From Scleromatobacter humisilvae (GTDB lineage: Bacteria; Pseudomonadota; Gammaproteobacteria; Burkholderiales; Burkholderiaceae_C), in assembly GCF_023231945.1 (NCBI RefSeq), contig NZ_JAJLJH010000003.1, forward strand, positions 62,001-126,000: DNA of 64,000 bases, read 5' to 3'. Positions within the stretch are counted from its first letter, which is position 1. Every line of letters begins with the position of its first letter. This document shows positions 44,064 through 54,433 of this stretch, in pieces. The notes under the pieces are model-generated. The model made no database searches. It saw nothing but the letters and a program-made list of their open reading frames with translations, and was not told where the DNA came from. Made by a program: the position numbers and the translations under genes.

Positions 44064-45232
44064 GCGTTGCCGCGCGGCGCGATCGTGGCGCCGGCCGCCA
44101 GTAGCGCGCCGCCCAATCCGAGCAGCGCGCCCACGAGCCCCGTCGCGGCCACCAGCGCGCCGAGCGCGGTCGGCAGGGTCGCGGCGCCCAGCCCTAGCAC
44201 CGCCTGGCGCAGGCCCAGCACCTCGGCGCGTCGTCCCGGCGGCGTGCGTTGCTCGATCAACGCGAGCACCGACGGCAGCGCGCAGCCCAGCCCGCCGCCG
44301 AACAGGGCTTCGAAGACGTAGGGCCCGAGCGCGCCGCTGGCCAGCGGCAGCAGCGCGAGCGCCCCGCCGCTGATCGCCAGCGCACGCGCGATCACGCGCC
44401 AGTCGCCCCCGCGCGCGCGCAACGAGTCCGGCAGCGCGCGCACGAGCATCACCGCGGCGCCGAAGCAGCCGAGCAGGTTGCCGACGGTGTCGGCCGGCCA
44501 GCCGTGGCGTTGGCCGACCAGCGGCGCGACGAAGCCGTTGGCGTTCCAGGCGAAGGCCATCAGCAGGTCGGCCAGCATCAGGCGCCGCAGGCCGCCGAGT
44601 CCGGCGAATGTGGCGCGCGAGAACAGCGCTGCCCGCGCGCCGGGCGCGGCCGTCCGCGTCGCGATCAGTCGGCGCGAGTTCGCCATGCCGCCGCACCAGG
44701 CGGCGAACGACACCAGTGCCAGCGCGCCGAATGCCGCCTGTACGCCGGTGCGCGCGATGCATTGCCCGGCCAGGAACGGCCCGAAGCCGCCCGAGGCCGC
44801 GGTGCCGATCGCGAAGCCGGCGAAGCCGGACTGGCGCGTGCGCTCGTCGCGGTCGCGCGCGAGCTCGCCCTGCAGCGCGATCAGCGAGGCGGTGTAGCCG
44901 AGGCCGACGAGCGCGGCTGCCAGCGTCAGCACGGCGACTTGCGGGCGCCACGCCGCGGCGGCCAGCCCGATCGTCGTCGTCGCCATGCCCGCGAGCGCCG
45001 GCACGCGCGCGCCGACGCGGTCGACCCAGCGGCCCAGCGGCAGCGCTGCCAGCGTGGAGGCCAGCGCGAAGGGCGCCAGCATCAGCGCGAGTCCGACCGA
45101 CGGCACGCCCAGCCGCAGCGCCTGCAGCGCGAGCGCGACCCGGCTGCCGGACAGGGCGACGTGATTGAGCACGCACAGCGCGACGAGGGCGTGGACGTGC
45201 GGCGGTAGCGGGCGGGTGGCGTCGGTGTTCAT
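43997..45232 (-). CDS. MFS transporter
   Basis: A 411-residue protein with about 12 membrane helices and the MFS loop motif LGRWVDRVGARVPALAG (about 66-82, form of GxxxDRxGxR). Ala/Gly/Leu-rich helices make substrate prediction impossible. It diverges from a LysR regulator 69 bases upstream, which probably controls it. Confidence 0.87.
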   Translation of the reverse strand: MNTDATRPLPPHVHALVALCVLNHVALSGSRVALALQALRLGVPSVGLALMLAPFALASTLAALPLGRWVDRVGARVPALAGMATTTIGLAAAAWRPQVAVLTLAAALVGLGYTASLIALQGELARDRDERTRQSGFAGFAIGTAASGGFGPFLAGQCIARTGVQAAFGALALVSFAAWCGGMANSRRLIATRTAAPGARAALFSRATFAGLGGLRRLMLADLLMAFAWNANGFVAPLVGQRHGWPADTVGNLLGCFGAAVMLVRALPDSLRARGGDWRVIARALAISGGALALLPLASGALGPYVFEALFGGGLGCALPSVLALIEQRTPPGRRAEVLGLRQAVLGLGAATLPTALGALVAATGLVGALLGLGGALLAAGATIAPRGNAQSAGIVARIRASRSATPPGTS

Positions 45233-45301
45233 GGCAGGCTATGCTGCCGTCGGCCGTGGCATCGGGGAAGTCGAGATTCCTGGCCAAAGCTATCAGGAAA
45301 G

Positions 45302-46195
45302 ATGATGAGAGAACTGAACCTCGACCAACTGCGCACGCTCGTCGCGATCGCCGACCTCGGCACCTTCTCCGCGGCTGGTCGCGCGCTGCATCTCGCGCAG
45401 CCGACGGTCAGCCTGCACATCAGCGAGCTGGAGGGCCGGCTCGGCACGCCGCTGCTGCTGCGCGGCCCGCGCCGCGTGACGCCCACGGCCGCCGGGGCCG
45501 ACCTCGTGGCCCGCGCGCGCCGACTGCTGCGCGAGGCCGACGACGCGGTCGCGGCCGTCCAGCGCCACCGCGACGGCCAGGAGGGCCGCGTGCGCCTCGC
45601 GTGCTCGGCTGGCGCCACCACCTACCTGCTGCCCAAGCTCGTCGAGGCGTTCGAGGCGGCGCATCCGAACATCGACGTGCAGCTGACGCTCGGCACGTCG
45701 GCGGCGCTGATGGCCAGGCTCTTCACCGACGACGCCGACCTCGCGCTCGTCGCGCTGCCGCAGACGGGCTATCCGACGCTGGCGCTGACGCCGATGCGGC
45801 GCACGCCGATCATGGCGATCCTGCCGGCCGCGTGCAAGGCGCCGGCCGCCGTGACGCCGGCGTGGCTCGCGAAGCAGCCGCTGATCCTCGACGAGCCGGC
45901 CACGCACGTCGCACAGGCCGTGCATGCCTGGCTTGCCAACGCGGGGCTGCGCGCCAGGCTGCGCGTCGAGGTCACGATCAACGAGATCACGCGCCAGCTG
46001 GTGGCCGCGGGCTACGGCGTGTCGGTGCTGCCCTTCGAACACCCGGACGAGACGCTGGGCGGCCGGCTGCAGGTGCGTCCGCTGCGGCCCGCGCTGGTGC
46101 GCCGGCTCGGCGTCGCGCATCGGCCGCTGGAGCAACTGGCAGCGCCGACACGCCGCGTGCTGGACACGCTGATGACGTTCCGCGAAGCGAGGTGA
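45302..46195 (+). CDS. LysR-family transcriptional regulator
   Basis: A 297-residue regulator. The helix-turn-helix is at about residues 8-65 (LRTLVAIADLGTFSAAGRAL, AQPTVSLHISELEGRLGTPL) and the type 2 periplasmic-binding ligand domain from about 90 on. GGAAAG precedes the ATG at 45,302 (a second ATG lies at 45,305). It diverges from the MFS transporter gene and its stop abuts the mnmC stop on the other strand. Confidence 0.9.
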   Translation: MMRELNLDQLRTLVAIADLGTFSAAGRALHLAQPTVSLHISELEGRLGTPLLLRGPRRVTPTAAGADLVARARRLLREADDAVAAVQRHRDGQEGRVRLACSAGATTYLLPKLVEAFEAAHPNIDVQLTLGTSAALMARLFTDDADLALVALPQTGYPTLALTPMRRTPIMAILPAACKAPAAVTPAWLAKQPLILDEPATHVAQAVHAWLANAGLRARLRVEVTINEITRQLVAAGYGVSVLPFEHPDETLGGRLQVRPLRPALVRRLGVAHRPLEQLAAPTRRVLDTLMTFREAR

Positions 46196-48223
46196 TCAGC
46201 CCGGCCGGCGTGACGCGCGCACCCGGCGCGTGCAGAAGCGCGCGGGGTCGAGCGCGTCGACGAGGTCGGCCGGCAGCGGATAGGGCGCGTCGGCGATCCA
46301 GCTCGCGATGAGGCGGCCGGCCAGCGGCGCCCACGTGAGGCCGCGCGAGCCGAGGCCCGAGACGACGAACAGGCCCGGCACGCGCGGCCAGTGGCGCGGC
46401 TGGTCGGTCAGGGCGGCGTCGCCGTCCGGCGGCTGCAGCGGCACCGCGCCCACCAGCGGCAGGCGGTCGGCGGCGGTCGCGCGCCAGCCGACGCGCCCGT
46501 GCAGGCGGCCGCGCGCCACCAGGGTCGCGGCGAGGTGCTCGTCGTCGTCGGCCGGCGCCACCCATTCGGGCAGCGGCGCCTTCAGCCGCGAGCCGGTGAC
46601 GGCCGCGAGCTGGCGCAGGTTGTGCGCGTGGTCGGCGAGGCGCACGTCGGTGTCGGGGTCGTCGGCGGTGGTCGTGGCGCCGCACATCACGGCGCCGTCC
46701 TTCAACGTCAACGCGTAGCCCGCGCCGGCGATGGGCCACGCCGGCGGACGCAGGCCCGGCGTGTCGGCGGCGACGATGCTGACCTGGCCGCGCGTCATCG
46801 CGAGCGGGGCGATCCAGCTCGCATCGGCAGCGAGCGCGCGGCCCTGCGCGTCGGTCGCGCGCGACCACAGTGCCGTCGCGTCGCCGGCGTTGGCGAGGAC
46901 GACGGCGTCCGCGGTCGCGAGCGGCGCGCCGGAGGCGTCGAACAGGTGCCAGCCGTCTTCGCGGCGCTCGAGGCGCGCCACGCTGGCGTTGCCGCGCCAC
47001 GCGATGCCGTCGCCGCGCAGCCACCAGCGCGCGAGTTCGGCGGGCGCGATCCAGCCGCCGCCCGGATAGAACCACGCCGCGCAGGCCGGCCCGCCGGCGG
47101 CCTCGACCTGGTCGGCCGACCAGGCCTGCAGGTAGTCGGCGGGCAGTCCGCTGCGGGCGAGCTCGCCGAGCAACGGCGCAGGGTCGGCATGCTCGGGCAC
47201 CAGCCGCACGAGGCCCGCGCACTGGCCCTCGACGCCGGCCACGATCGCGCGCGCATGCGCGTCACGCGCGGCAAGCGCGGCCGCGCGGTGCGCGCGCGCG
47301 TGCATGCCGTCCTCGGGATGCAGGACGCCATGGAACAGGCCCGCGACATTGCCCGAGGCGGCGCTCGCGGGCTGCGCCTGGCGGTCGAACACCGTGCAGC
47401 GCAGGCCCTCGCGCGCGAGCGCCCGCGCGCACGCCGCGCCCGCGAGGCCGCCGCCGACGATGGCCACCGTCCTCGTGCGCGGATCGCCGGTGCGCGCGAC
47501 GGGCTTGCGCAGCGGCGCGCGCGGTTCGAACGTCGCGAGCGTGACGTGGCGCTTGCCGCCGATGCCGTCTGCCGCGCGCCACGCGAAGCCGGCCTGCTGC
47601 AGGCCGTCGCGCACGGCGCGCGCGGCGCTCCACGTGGCCGCCGTCGCGCCCGGCGCGGCCAGGCGCGACAAGGCCTTGAAGATGCCGGGCGACCACATCT
47701 GCGGATTGCGGTCGGGCGCGAAGCCGTCGAGGTAGAACGCGTCGACGCTCGCGACGATCTCGCGCAGCCGCTCGCTCGCGTCGCCCAGCGCCAGCAGCAG
47801 CTCGACGCGGCCCTCGTCGAACGACAGCAGGTGCAGGTCGGGCGTCAGCGGCGGCCAGGCCTCGCACAGCTGCGCGGCGAGCGCGGGCTCGCTCGAACCG
47901 GCGAGCGCGCGGCGCAGGTCGTCGAATCGCAGCGGGTGCTTCTCGATCGACACGAAGCGCAGGCGCGCGCTGCGCTGCGGATCGGCGCGCCACGCGGCCC
48001 AGGTCGCGAGGAAGTTGTTGCCCAGGCCGAAGCCGGTCTCCAGGATCGTGAAGGCGTCGCACCCCTGCCAGCGCGCGGGCAGCCCGTTGCCGCCCAGGAA
48101 CACGTGCGCCGCCTGCTCGAATGCGCCGTACGCCGCGTGATAGCGGTCGTCGAAGCGCGGCGAGCGCGGCGACAGCGGATCGCTGAAGTCGATCTCGGCG
48201 GGGACGATGGGCGCGTGCTTCAT
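46196..48223 (-). CDS. mnmC: Bifunctional tRNA mnm5s2U34 methyltransferase/oxidoreductase MnmC
   Basis: A 675-residue fusion that completes the wobble-uridine modification mnm5s2U34. The N-terminal MnmD methyltransferase domain (about 1-230) has ILETGFGLGNNFLATWAAWR and AFYLDGFAPDRNPQMWSP. The C-terminal FAD-dependent oxidoreductase (about 250-675) has VAIVGGGLAGAACARALARE and a C-terminal GLGSRGLTWAPLAGRLIAS. The ATG at 48,223 is preferred over a GTG at 48,247. A dense repeat field lies just upstream. Confidence 0.92.
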   Translation of the reverse strand: MKHAPIVPAEIDFSDPLSPRSPRFDDRYHAAYGAFEQAAHVFLGGNGLPARWQGCDAFTILETGFGLGNNFLATWAAWRADPQRSARLRFVSIEKHPLRFDDLRRALAGSSEPALAAQLCEAWPPLTPDLHLLSFDEGRVELLLALGDASERLREIVASVDAFYLDGFAPDRNPQMWSPGIFKALSRLAAPGATAATWSAARAVRDGLQQAGFAWRAADGIGGKRHVTLATFEPRAPLRKPVARTGDPRTRTVAIVGGGLAGAACARALAREGLRCTVFDRQAQPASAASGNVAGLFHGVLHPEDGMHARAHRAAALAARDAHARAIVAGVEGQCAGLVRLVPEHADPAPLLGELARSGLPADYLQAWSADQVEAAGGPACAAWFYPGGGWIAPAELARWWLRGDGIAWRGNASVARLERREDGWHLFDASGAPLATADAVVLANAGDATALWSRATDAQGRALAADASWIAPLAMTRGQVSIVAADTPGLRPPAWPIAGAGYALTLKDGAVMCGATTTADDPDTDVRLADHAHNLRQLAAVTGSRLKAPLPEWVAPADDDEHLAATLVARGRLHGRVGWRATAADRLPLVGAVPLQPPDGDAALTDQPRHWPRVPGLFVVSGLGSRGLTWAPLAGRLIASWIADAPYPLPADLVDALDPARFCTRRVRASRRPG

Positions 48224-48305
48224 GGCGGGTGCGATTGTCGCGGACACGGGCGCGAGGGCTCCGGCATCTCCTCGCTTCGCGCTGACTCGTCGATCGCAGT
48301 CGTGA

Positions 48306-48755
48306 GGAGCTGGGGTCAGGGGAGGCGGGAGCTGGGGTCACGCGAGCTGGCTGGGGTCAAGCTGGCTGCGAGCTAGCTGGGGTCAGAGCTGGCTGGGGTC
48401 AGGTCTTGCCTTTTGCCTCCGCTGTGGGGTCAGGTCTTGCCTTTTGCCCGTGGCTGCAAGCTGGCTGGGGTCAGGTCTTGCCTTTTGCCTCCGCTGTGGG
48501 GTCAGGTCTTGCCTTTTGCCCGTGGCTGCACGGGGTAGTTGGCCGCTCCTGCACAGAAAAGTCGAGGCTCGATTTGCCGTCTCGAAATTGCGTGCAAGGT
48601 CGCTTTCCATAGGTGGACGAGAGGCAAAAGGCAAGACCTGACCCCAGCCGGAAGGCAAAAGGCAAGACCTGACCCCAACGAGGGCGTGACCCCAACGAGG
48701 GCCGGAAGGCAAAAGGCAAGACCTGACCCCAACGAGGGCCCGACCCCAACGAGAA
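48306..48755. repeat. REP-like inverted repeat field between mnmC and efp
   Basis: A field of 23-base units GGGGTCAGGTCTTG...TTTTGCC. Four plus-orientation copies lie at 48,395-48,417, 48,426-48,448, 48,467-48,489 and 48,498-48,520; the first two are tandemly duplicated with a 72-base period. Three inverted copies lie at 48,623-48,645, 48,654-48,676 and 48,708-48,730. About 100 bases of unique sequence separate the two blocks, and partial GCTGGGGTCA or GACCCCAACGAG copies flank them. The arms could form a large hairpin. Units of this type occur around REP-associated transposases, but no transposase is present. Confidence 0.88.
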
Positions 48756-48761
48756 GTGCAA

Positions 48762-48796
48762 AGAAAAAGCGCCTGCGGCATCTGCCGGCAGGCGCT
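48762..48796 (-). terminator. Terminator after efp
   Basis: On the minus strand a 9-bp perfect stem (AGCGCCTGC / GCAGGCGCT) with an 11-base loop that can pair further runs directly into TTTTTCTTT. It lies 23 bases after the efp stop. Confidence 0.88.
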
Positions 48797-48819
48797 CTTC
48801 GCGCGAAGCCTCGGAGGGC

Positions 48820-49371
48820 TCAGACGCGCTTGCGGTACTCGTGCGTGCGCGTGTCGATTTCGATCTTGTCGCCCGATTCGACGAACATCGGCACCGAGAT
48901 CTCGAAGCCCGTGGCGATCTTGCCCGGCTTCATGACCTTGCCCGAGGTGTCGCCCTTGACGGCCGGCTCGGTGGTGATCTCGCGCACGACGCTGGTGGGC
49001 ATTTCGACCGAGATGGCCTTGCCGTCGTAGAACACGACTTCGCAGGTCATGTTGTCTTCGAGGTAGTTGATGGCGTCGCCCATGTTCTCGGCTTCGACCT
49101 CGAACTGGTTGTACTCGGCGTCCATGAACACGTACATCGGGTCGGCGAAGTACGTGTAGGTGCATTCCTTCTTGTCGAGGATGATCTGGTCCATCTTGTC
49201 GTCGGCCTTGAAGACGACTTCGGCACCGGAACCGTTGAGCAGGTTCTTCATCTTCATGCGCACGGTGGCGGCGTTGCGGCCACCGCGGCTGTATTCGGTC
49301 TTCAGCACGACCATCGGGTCCTTGCCCTGCATGATGACGTTGCCGGCGCGGATTTCCTGAGCGATTTTCAT
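48820..49371 (-). CDS. efp: Elongation factor P
   Basis: A 183-residue translation factor that relieves ribosome stalling at polyproline. Three OB/KOW-type domains are recognisable. The loop tip is [10 protein letters not shown] with Arg32, not lysine; in such species Arg32 is rhamnosylated by EarP, whose gene is encoded next to it (49,501-50,610) on the same strand. This fits the rhamnosylation branch of EF-P modification rather than the EpmA/lysyl branch. Confidence 0.96.
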   Translation of the reverse strand: MKIAQEIRAGNVIMQGKDPMVVLKTEYSRGGRNAATVRMKMKNLLNGSGAEVVFKADDKMDQIILDKKECTYTYFADPMYVFMDAEYNQFEVEAENMGDAINYLEDNMTCEVVFYDGKAISVEMPTSVVREITTEPAVKGDTSGKVMKPGKIATGFEISVPMFVESGDKIEIDTRTHEYRKRV

Positions 49372-49500
49372 GGGTCGATTTCCAGAGCTGCGTTACTGTT
49401 GGTCGAGGACGGAACAGCCGGACGGCCAAGAGGACCGGTCATCGGCGTTCGCTCGCGCAGCCGGACATCCTGCCGCTGACGTAACGCAAAGCCCTGTATT

Positions 49501-50610
49501 TTAGCGCTTTTCGCGGACAAAGGCGAGCAGGCGCGTGACGAGGTCGGCGGAGCCCGTCAATCGGTCACGCCACGCGCGGGCGGCCGCGCCGGTGGCGGCC
49601 AGGGCCTGCGGCGTCCAGGCCGGCAGCGCGGCGGCGGGGTCGTCGAGCGCGTTCCAGGCGGCGGTCCAGTCGCGGATCGTCTCCGCGGCGTCCGGCGCCG
49701 CCGTGGCCAGCGACAGGGCCAGGAAGGCGCCGATCTTCGGGCCGTGCGCGCCGTCGTCCTGCGGATAGGCCTGCCAGACGAAGGGCCTGCCGGCCCATTG
49801 GGCGCGCACCCAGGAATCCTCGCCGCGCACGAAGTTGAGGTCGGCTGCCCACAGCAGGCGGTCGAAGCCGGACTGCGTCAGCCAGGGCAGCGGGTGCTGG
49901 CGCAAGGCCGCCGGCTCGCCCAGCGTCGCCAGCGCGGCGCGCACGGCGCCGGTGGCCGCGCCGGGCGCGGTGGCCAGCAGCGTGGGCCGGCCGTCGGCGG
50001 CCAGCGACGCGGCGAGCCGATCGACCGGCGCGCCGGGATAGCAGAACACGCTGACCAGGCGCTCGCCGTCGCGCAGCCCGAGGCCTTGCGCGGCGAGCCA
50101 CGCGTCGCGGTCGAACACGGCCTGCTCGGCGGACAGCGCCGGCTCGCGCAGCAGGCCGCCGGTGACCGCCGTGAAGCCGGGATAGAAGAACCACTTCGCC
50201 AGGCCGCGCGCCGGGCCGCTCATCTGCGGCGACGCGAGCGCGTGGCTGCGCTCGACGTAGGGCTCGGCGCTGAGGTACTCGAGGTTGATCCACACGGGCG
50301 GACGATCGGCGGCGGCCATCGCGGCGAGGAAGGCCGGCGCGGGGTCGCAGCCGAAGGCCTCGACGACGACGTCGCCGGGCGGCGGAAAGCTCGTCGCCGC
50401 GAGCCAGGCCGCCACCTCGACGCCGTCGTGGCCGTCGGGCGCCATCCAGCGCAGCGCGGTCGTGTCGTCGATCCACAGCCGCACGCGCTGGCCGCGCTCG
50501 GCCAGGTTGCAGGCCAGGCGCCAGCAGACGCCGATGTCGCCGAAGTTGTCGATGACGCGGCAGAAGACGTCCCACAGCAGCGCGGGCGTGGCGATGGATG
50601 AAGCGGGCAT
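49501..50610 (-). CDS. earP: EF-P arginine rhamnosyltransferase EarP
   Basis: A 369-residue glycosyltransferase (GT104 family) that adds rhamnose from dTDP-L-rhamnose to Arg32 of EF-P. Family landmarks are [20 protein letters not shown] (about 15-35), [20 protein letters not shown] and the C-terminal [20 protein letters not shown] (dTDP-rhamnose site). The start is the ATG at 50,610; an in-frame ATG at 50,622 would add four residues. It lies upstream of efp with 129 bases between. Confidence 0.95.
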   Translation of the reverse strand: MPASSIATPALLWDVFCRVIDNFGDIGVCWRLACNLAERGQRVRLWIDDTTALRWMAPDGHDGVEVAAWLAATSFPPPGDVVVEAFGCDPAPAFLAAMAAADRPPVWINLEYLSAEPYVERSHALASPQMSGPARGLAKWFFYPGFTAVTGGLLREPALSAEQAVFDRDAWLAAQGLGLRDGERLVSVFCYPGAPVDRLAASLAADGRPTLLATAPGAATGAVRAALATLGEPAALRQHPLPWLTQSGFDRLLWAADLNFVRGEDSWVRAQWAGRPFVWQAYPQDDGAHGPKIGAFLALSLATAAPDAAETIRDWTAAWNALDDPAAALPAWTPQALAATGAAARAWRDRLTGSADLVTRLLAFVREKR

Positions 50611-50691
50611 CGCGGCGATCATACGCAGGCATGTTTCCCGTTTCTTGCGGTGACGACATGCCCCGGCGCGGCGCGGCACAATGACGGGCTC

Positions 50692-52977
50692 ATGCCCCGT
50701 TCTCCATCCTCGAAGCCGTCGCCGGGCGACGCCAAGATTCCCGCCGCCGTCGCCAAGAAGGGCGGCCCGACGGCGTTCCCCGTCTCGTCGGCCCAGCTCG
50801 GAAGCGCCGAGGACGTCGAGGCCTGGATCGAGAGCTCGGCCGCCGAGGACACGCGCGCCAGCCGGGCCGAGGAGGCCGACCGCGCGGCCGTCGAGGCAGC
50901 GCGTGTCGCGCGCGACAAGCTGCTCGCCGAGGTCAACGCGCTGCCGGCGATGCCTGGCGTCTATCGCTACTTCGACGTCGCCTCCACCGTGCTCTACGTC
51001 GGCAAGGCGCGCAACCTGAAGCGCCGTGTCGCGAGCTACTTCCAGAAGGATCACGGCGGCACGCGCATCGGCCACATGATCGGGCGCATCGCGCGGCTCG
51101 AGACCACGGTCGTGCGCACCGAGGCCGAGGCGCTGCTGCTCGAGAACAACCTGATCAAGACGTTGAACCCGAAGTTCAACATCCTGTTCCGCGACGACAA
51201 GAGCTACCCGTACCTGCGGCTCGTCTCGCACCCGTTCCCGCGCGTGGCCTACTACCGCGGCGCCGTCGACCGCAAGCACAAGTACTTCGGGCCGTATCCG
51301 GGCGCGTGGGCCGTCAAGGAGACGATCCAGCTGATCCAGAAGGTGTTCAAGCTGCGCACCTGCGAGGACACCGTCTTCGCCAACCGCTCGCGGCCCTGCC
51401 TGCTGTACCAGATCCAGCGCTGCTCGGGCCCGTGCGTCGGGCTCGTCTCCGCACCCGACTACGCACGCGACGTCAGCGACGCCGAGCGCTTCCTGCTGGG
51501 CGACCACGAGACCGTCATGACGGAGCTGCAGACGTCGATGATGAAGCACGCCGACGCGCTCGAGTTCGAGCGCGCGGCCGAATACCGCAACCGCATCTCG
51601 GCGCTGTCGCGCGTGCTGCACCAGCAGGCGATGGACGAGTCGAGCCTGTCGGCGCGCGACAAGGACGTCGACATCCTCGCCGTCAAGCTGCAGGGCGGAC
51701 GCGCCTGCGTCAACCTCGCGATGGTGCGCGGCGGCCGCCACCTGGGCGACCGCGCGTACTTCCCGACCCACGTCGAGGACGCCACGGCCATAGTCGGCGG
51801 GCTGGAGGTCGACGACGACGCGGTCGCCGAGCCCGTCGAGCCCGCGGTGCAGGTGCTCGAGGCCTTCATCGCGCAGCACTACATCGGCAGCGCGCCGCCG
51901 CCGCAGTGGGTGACGAGTCATGCCGTGTCCAGGTCGCTGGTCGAGGCCTTGTCGCAGCAGACGGGCATGAAGATCGCCGTGCAGTCCAACCCGCGCGAGC
52001 AGCGCCGCATCTGGCTCGAGATGTGCGAGAAGGGCGCCGACCTCGCGCTCGGCCGCCTGCTGGCCGAGGAAGGCTCGCAGCGCGAGCGCACCCGCGCACT
52101 GGCCGACGCGATCGACCTGGTGCCAGACGATCTCGACACGCTGCGCATCGAATGCTTCGACATCTCGCACACCGCGGGCGAGGCGACGCAGGCGTCCTGC
52201 GTGGTCTACGAAGGCCACAAGATGCAGAGCGCGCAGTACCGGCGCTTCAACATCACCGGCATCATCGGCGGCGACGACTACGCCGCGATGCGCCAGGTGC
52301 TGACGCGGCGCTACTCGCGCTTCGGCGTGGCGCCGGTGGTCGCGCAGGAGGTCTCGCAGGACGTGGCGGCCGATGCGCAGTCCGACCCGCTGACCGGCGC
52401 GCCGCTCGCTGCCGAAAGCACGGGCAGCGAGGAGCCGCTGGTCGACGCCGCGCTGGACGAACCGGCCGTTGCAGCGGACAGCGAACCGGAGGCGCCGGCG
52501 GCGAAGCGGTCGTCGAGCGCGCGCCTGCCCGACCTGGTGCTGGTGGACGGCGGGCGCGGCCAGGTGTCGATGGCGCGCGAGGTCTTCCGGTCGCTCGGGC
52601 TGGACATCTCGCGCATCGTGGGCGTCGAGAAGGGCGAGGGCCGCAAGGTCGGCCTGGAGGAACTCGTGTTCGCCGACGGCCGCGAGAAGCTGACGCTGCC
52701 GGCCGACTCCGCCGCGCTGATGCTGGTGGCGCAGATCCGCGACGAGGCGCACCGCTTCGCGATCACGGGCATGCGCGCGAAGCGGGCCAGCGTGCGCACC
52801 GGCAGCGGCAGCAGCAAGCTCGAGGAGATCCCGGGCATCGGTGCAAAGAAACGCGCGAAGTTGTTACAGCGTTTTGGCGGTGTCCGCGGCGTGGGGGCCG
52901 CGAGCGTTGAGGAATTGATGGCCGTCGACGGCATTTCGCGAACCCTGGCCGAGGAGATCTACCGTGCCCTGCATTGA
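50692..52977 (+). CDS. uvrC: UvrABC excinuclease subunit C
   Basis: A 761-residue nuclease that makes both cuts in nucleotide excision repair. The GIY-YIG domain (about 82-160, [20 protein letters not shown]), UVR motif ([14 protein letters not shown], about 280-295), RNase H-like nuclease ([20 protein letters not shown]) and tandem HhH motifs ([20 protein letters not shown]) are all present. An acidic, Ala/Glu-rich insertion of about 60 residues (about 553-612) breaks the RNase H domain, and the N-terminus carries about 70 extra residues. Both are longer than in E. coli UvrC. Confidence 0.95.
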   Translation: MPRSPSSKPSPGDAKIPAAVAKKGGPTAFPVSSAQLGSAEDVEAWIESSAAEDTRASRAEEADRAAVEAARVARDKLLAEVNALPAMPGVYRYFDVASTVLYVGKARNLKRRVASYFQKDHGGTRIGHMIGRIARLETTVVRTEAEALLLENNLIKTLNPKFNILFRDDKSYPYLRLVSHPFPRVAYYRGAVDRKHKYFGPYPGAWAVKETIQLIQKVFKLRTCEDTVFANRSRPCLLYQIQRCSGPCVGLVSAPDYARDVSDAERFLLGDHETVMTELQTSMMKHADALEFERAAEYRNRISALSRVLHQQAMDESSLSARDKDVDILAVKLQGGRACVNLAMVRGGRHLGDRAYFPTHVEDATAIVGGLEVDDDAVAEPVEPAVQVLEAFIAQHYIGSAPPPQWVTSHAVSRSLVEALSQQTGMKIAVQSNPREQRRIWLEMCEKGADLALGRLLAEEGSQRERTRALADAIDLVPDDLDTLRIECFDISHTAGEATQASCVVYEGHKMQSAQYRRFNITGIIGGDDYAAMRQVLTRRYSRFGVAPVVAQEVSQDVAADAQSDPLTGAPLAAESTGSEEPLVDAALDEPAVAADSEPEAPAAKRSSSARLPDLVLVDGGRGQVSMAREVFRSLGLDISRIVGVEKGEGRKVGLEELVFADGREKLTLPADSAALMLVAQIRDEAHRFAITGMRAKRASVRTGSGSSKLEEIPGIGAKKRAKLLQRFGGVRGVGAASVEELMAVDGISRTLAEEIYRALH

Positions 52978-53479
52978 AAACGACACGGCGTCGCGCGCGC
53001 CCGGACGCCTGCGCCGCGCGGCGGCCTGGCTGGGCCTGTGCGCCGTCTCGGCCTGCCAGTCGCCCGCGCCGCAGCCCGTGCGCGCGCCGGCCCCCGCGCC
53101 CGCGCCGCGCGTGACGCCCGCCCCCGCGCCCGCACCGGCGCCGTACATGCGGCCCGCGCAGTCGGTCAAGGAGTACCAGCTGCAGATCGCCGCGCGCCTG
53201 CTCGCGGCCAACCCGAAGATCACCTACACCTCGCGCGCGCCCGACATCCTGCTGGCGATCCCCGTCCTCGAGCTCGAGGTCAACGCCGACGGCAGCATCC
53301 GCCACATCGGCGTCATCCGCACGCCGACCCAGGCCACCGACACGATCCAGATCGCGACCGATGCGCTCAGGCGCGCCGCGCCGTTCGGGGACGCGTCGCG
53401 CGTGCCCGGGCCGTGGAAGTTCACCGAGGTGTTCCTGTTCAACGACGACCGCCATTTCAAGCCGCGGGTGCTTGACTGA
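52964..53479 (+). CDS. Proline-rich lipoprotein, TonB-C-terminal-like
   Basis: A 171-residue protein. The signal peptide ends in [13 protein letters not shown], which includes a possible lipobox at SAC. An Ala/Pro repeat linker (APAPAPAP, about 40-60) spans the periplasm, and the C-terminal domain (about 70-171) has the rough form of TonB C-terminal or TonB-related domains ([32 protein letters not shown]). It overlaps the end of uvrC by 14 bases. Function unknown; the fold call is by eye. Confidence 0.62.
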   Translation: MPCIENDTASRAPGRLRRAAAWLGLCAVSACQSPAPQPVRAPAPAPAPRVTPAPAPAPAPYMRPAQSVKEYQLQIAARLLAANPKITYTSRAPDILLAIPVLELEVNADGSIRHIGVIRTPTQATDTIQIATDALRRAAPFGDASRVPGPWKFTEVFLFNDDRHFKPRVLD

Positions 53480-53538
53480 GTCCGGCCGATGCGGACACCC
53501 ACATCCTGGCGTCACGCATTGCAAGGCAGAATGGCTCG

Positions 53539-54117
53539 ATGTTCTTCACGATCCCCACTCTGCTGACCTGGGCGCGCATCGTCGCGATCCCGTTGATCGT
53601 CGGCGTGTTCTACCTGCCGATCACGGATCCGATGCGCAACCTGATCGCGACGGTGCTGTTCGTGGTGACCGCGTTGACCGACTGGCTCGATGGCTATCTC
53701 GCGCGCAAGCTCGACCAGACCTCGGCCTTCGGCGCCTTCCTCGATCCGGTGGCCGACAAGTTCCTCGTCTGCGCGTCGCTGCTGGTGCTGGTGCACCTGG
53801 ATCGCTGCAACGCGCTGCTCGCGCTGGTGATCATCGGCCGCGAGATCGCGATCTCGTCGCTGCGCGAATGGATGGCCCAGATCGGCGCGTCCAAGAGCGT
53901 GGCCGTGCACATGCTCGGCAAGTGGAAGACCACGATGCAGATGGTCGCGATCCCGTTCCTGCTGTACGACGGCGTCGGCGAGCATCGCCTGTTCGGCCTG
54001 ATCGACACCCACCTGTGGGGCACGGGCCTGCTCGTCATTGCGGCCGTGCTGACCATCTGGTCGATGGTCTATTACCTGCAGAAGGCCATCCCCGAAATCC
54101 GTGCAAAGGCGAAGTGA
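53539..54117 (+). CDS. pgsA: CDP-diacylglycerol-glycerol-3-phosphate 3-phosphatidyltransferase
   Basis: A 192-residue membrane enzyme making phosphatidylglycerophosphate, the precursor of phosphatidylglycerol and cardiolipin. The CDP-alcohol phosphotransferase motif D-G-x2-A-R-x8-G-x3-D-x3-D is intact: DGYLARKLDQTSAFGAFLDP with VADK following. About five membrane helices are present. Confidence 0.94.
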   Translation: MFFTIPTLLTWARIVAIPLIVGVFYLPITDPMRNLIATVLFVVTALTDWLDGYLARKLDQTSAFGAFLDPVADKFLVCASLLVLVHLDRCNALLALVIIGREIAISSLREWMAQIGASKSVAVHMLGKWKTTMQMVAIPFLLYDGVGEHRLFGLIDTHLWGTGLLVIAAVLTIWSMVYYLQKAIPEIRAKAK

Positions 54118-54279
54118 CTGCCCCCTCGCTCCTCCCGTCGCTGCCCCCCGAGGGGGAGCTCGGTTTGGCTCGGCTGCGAGCCTCGCTTCCCGACTCTCCG
54201 TAATCAGGGTTTGCGCTGACGGTGCCGCGGTTCTGCAAGCAAGCCTGTGTAACGAAAGCCAATACAATCCGCCTCTCCC

Positions 54280-54309
54280 TTGACACTGTCAGGGCACAAG
54301 GTCTGTAAT
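54280..54309 (+). promoter_or_regulatory. Sigma-70 type promoter for the HU gene
   Basis: A perfect minus-35 TTGACA (54,280-54,285) and a minus-10 TGTAAT (54,304-54,309) are separated by 18 bases. The start would be near 54,316, giving a leader of about 118 bases before the GTG at 54,434. The rest of the 316-base gap after pgsA has no gene that I can support; a second AT-rich TACAAT lies at about 54,263. Confidence 0.7.
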
Positions 54310-54433
54310 CATCCATGGCCGTCGAGGCCAACGTTTTTTTCGGCGTGCGCCGGCTTTCCGGCGGCTCGCCGCGGTCGGTCAGGGCCGCTTCCATCAAACA
54401 ATCGCCAGCGTATTTCCGAGAGGGGGTTCCTTC

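Noticed and set aside
48306-48755. CRISPR array
   Set aside because: Repeats are inverted relative to each other with irregular spacing and no unique spacers, and no cas genes are present.
48383-49429. Frame giving repeated KARPDP peptides beside efp
   Set aside because: The peptide repeats come from the 23-base DNA repeat read in one frame; efp itself occupies the other frame.
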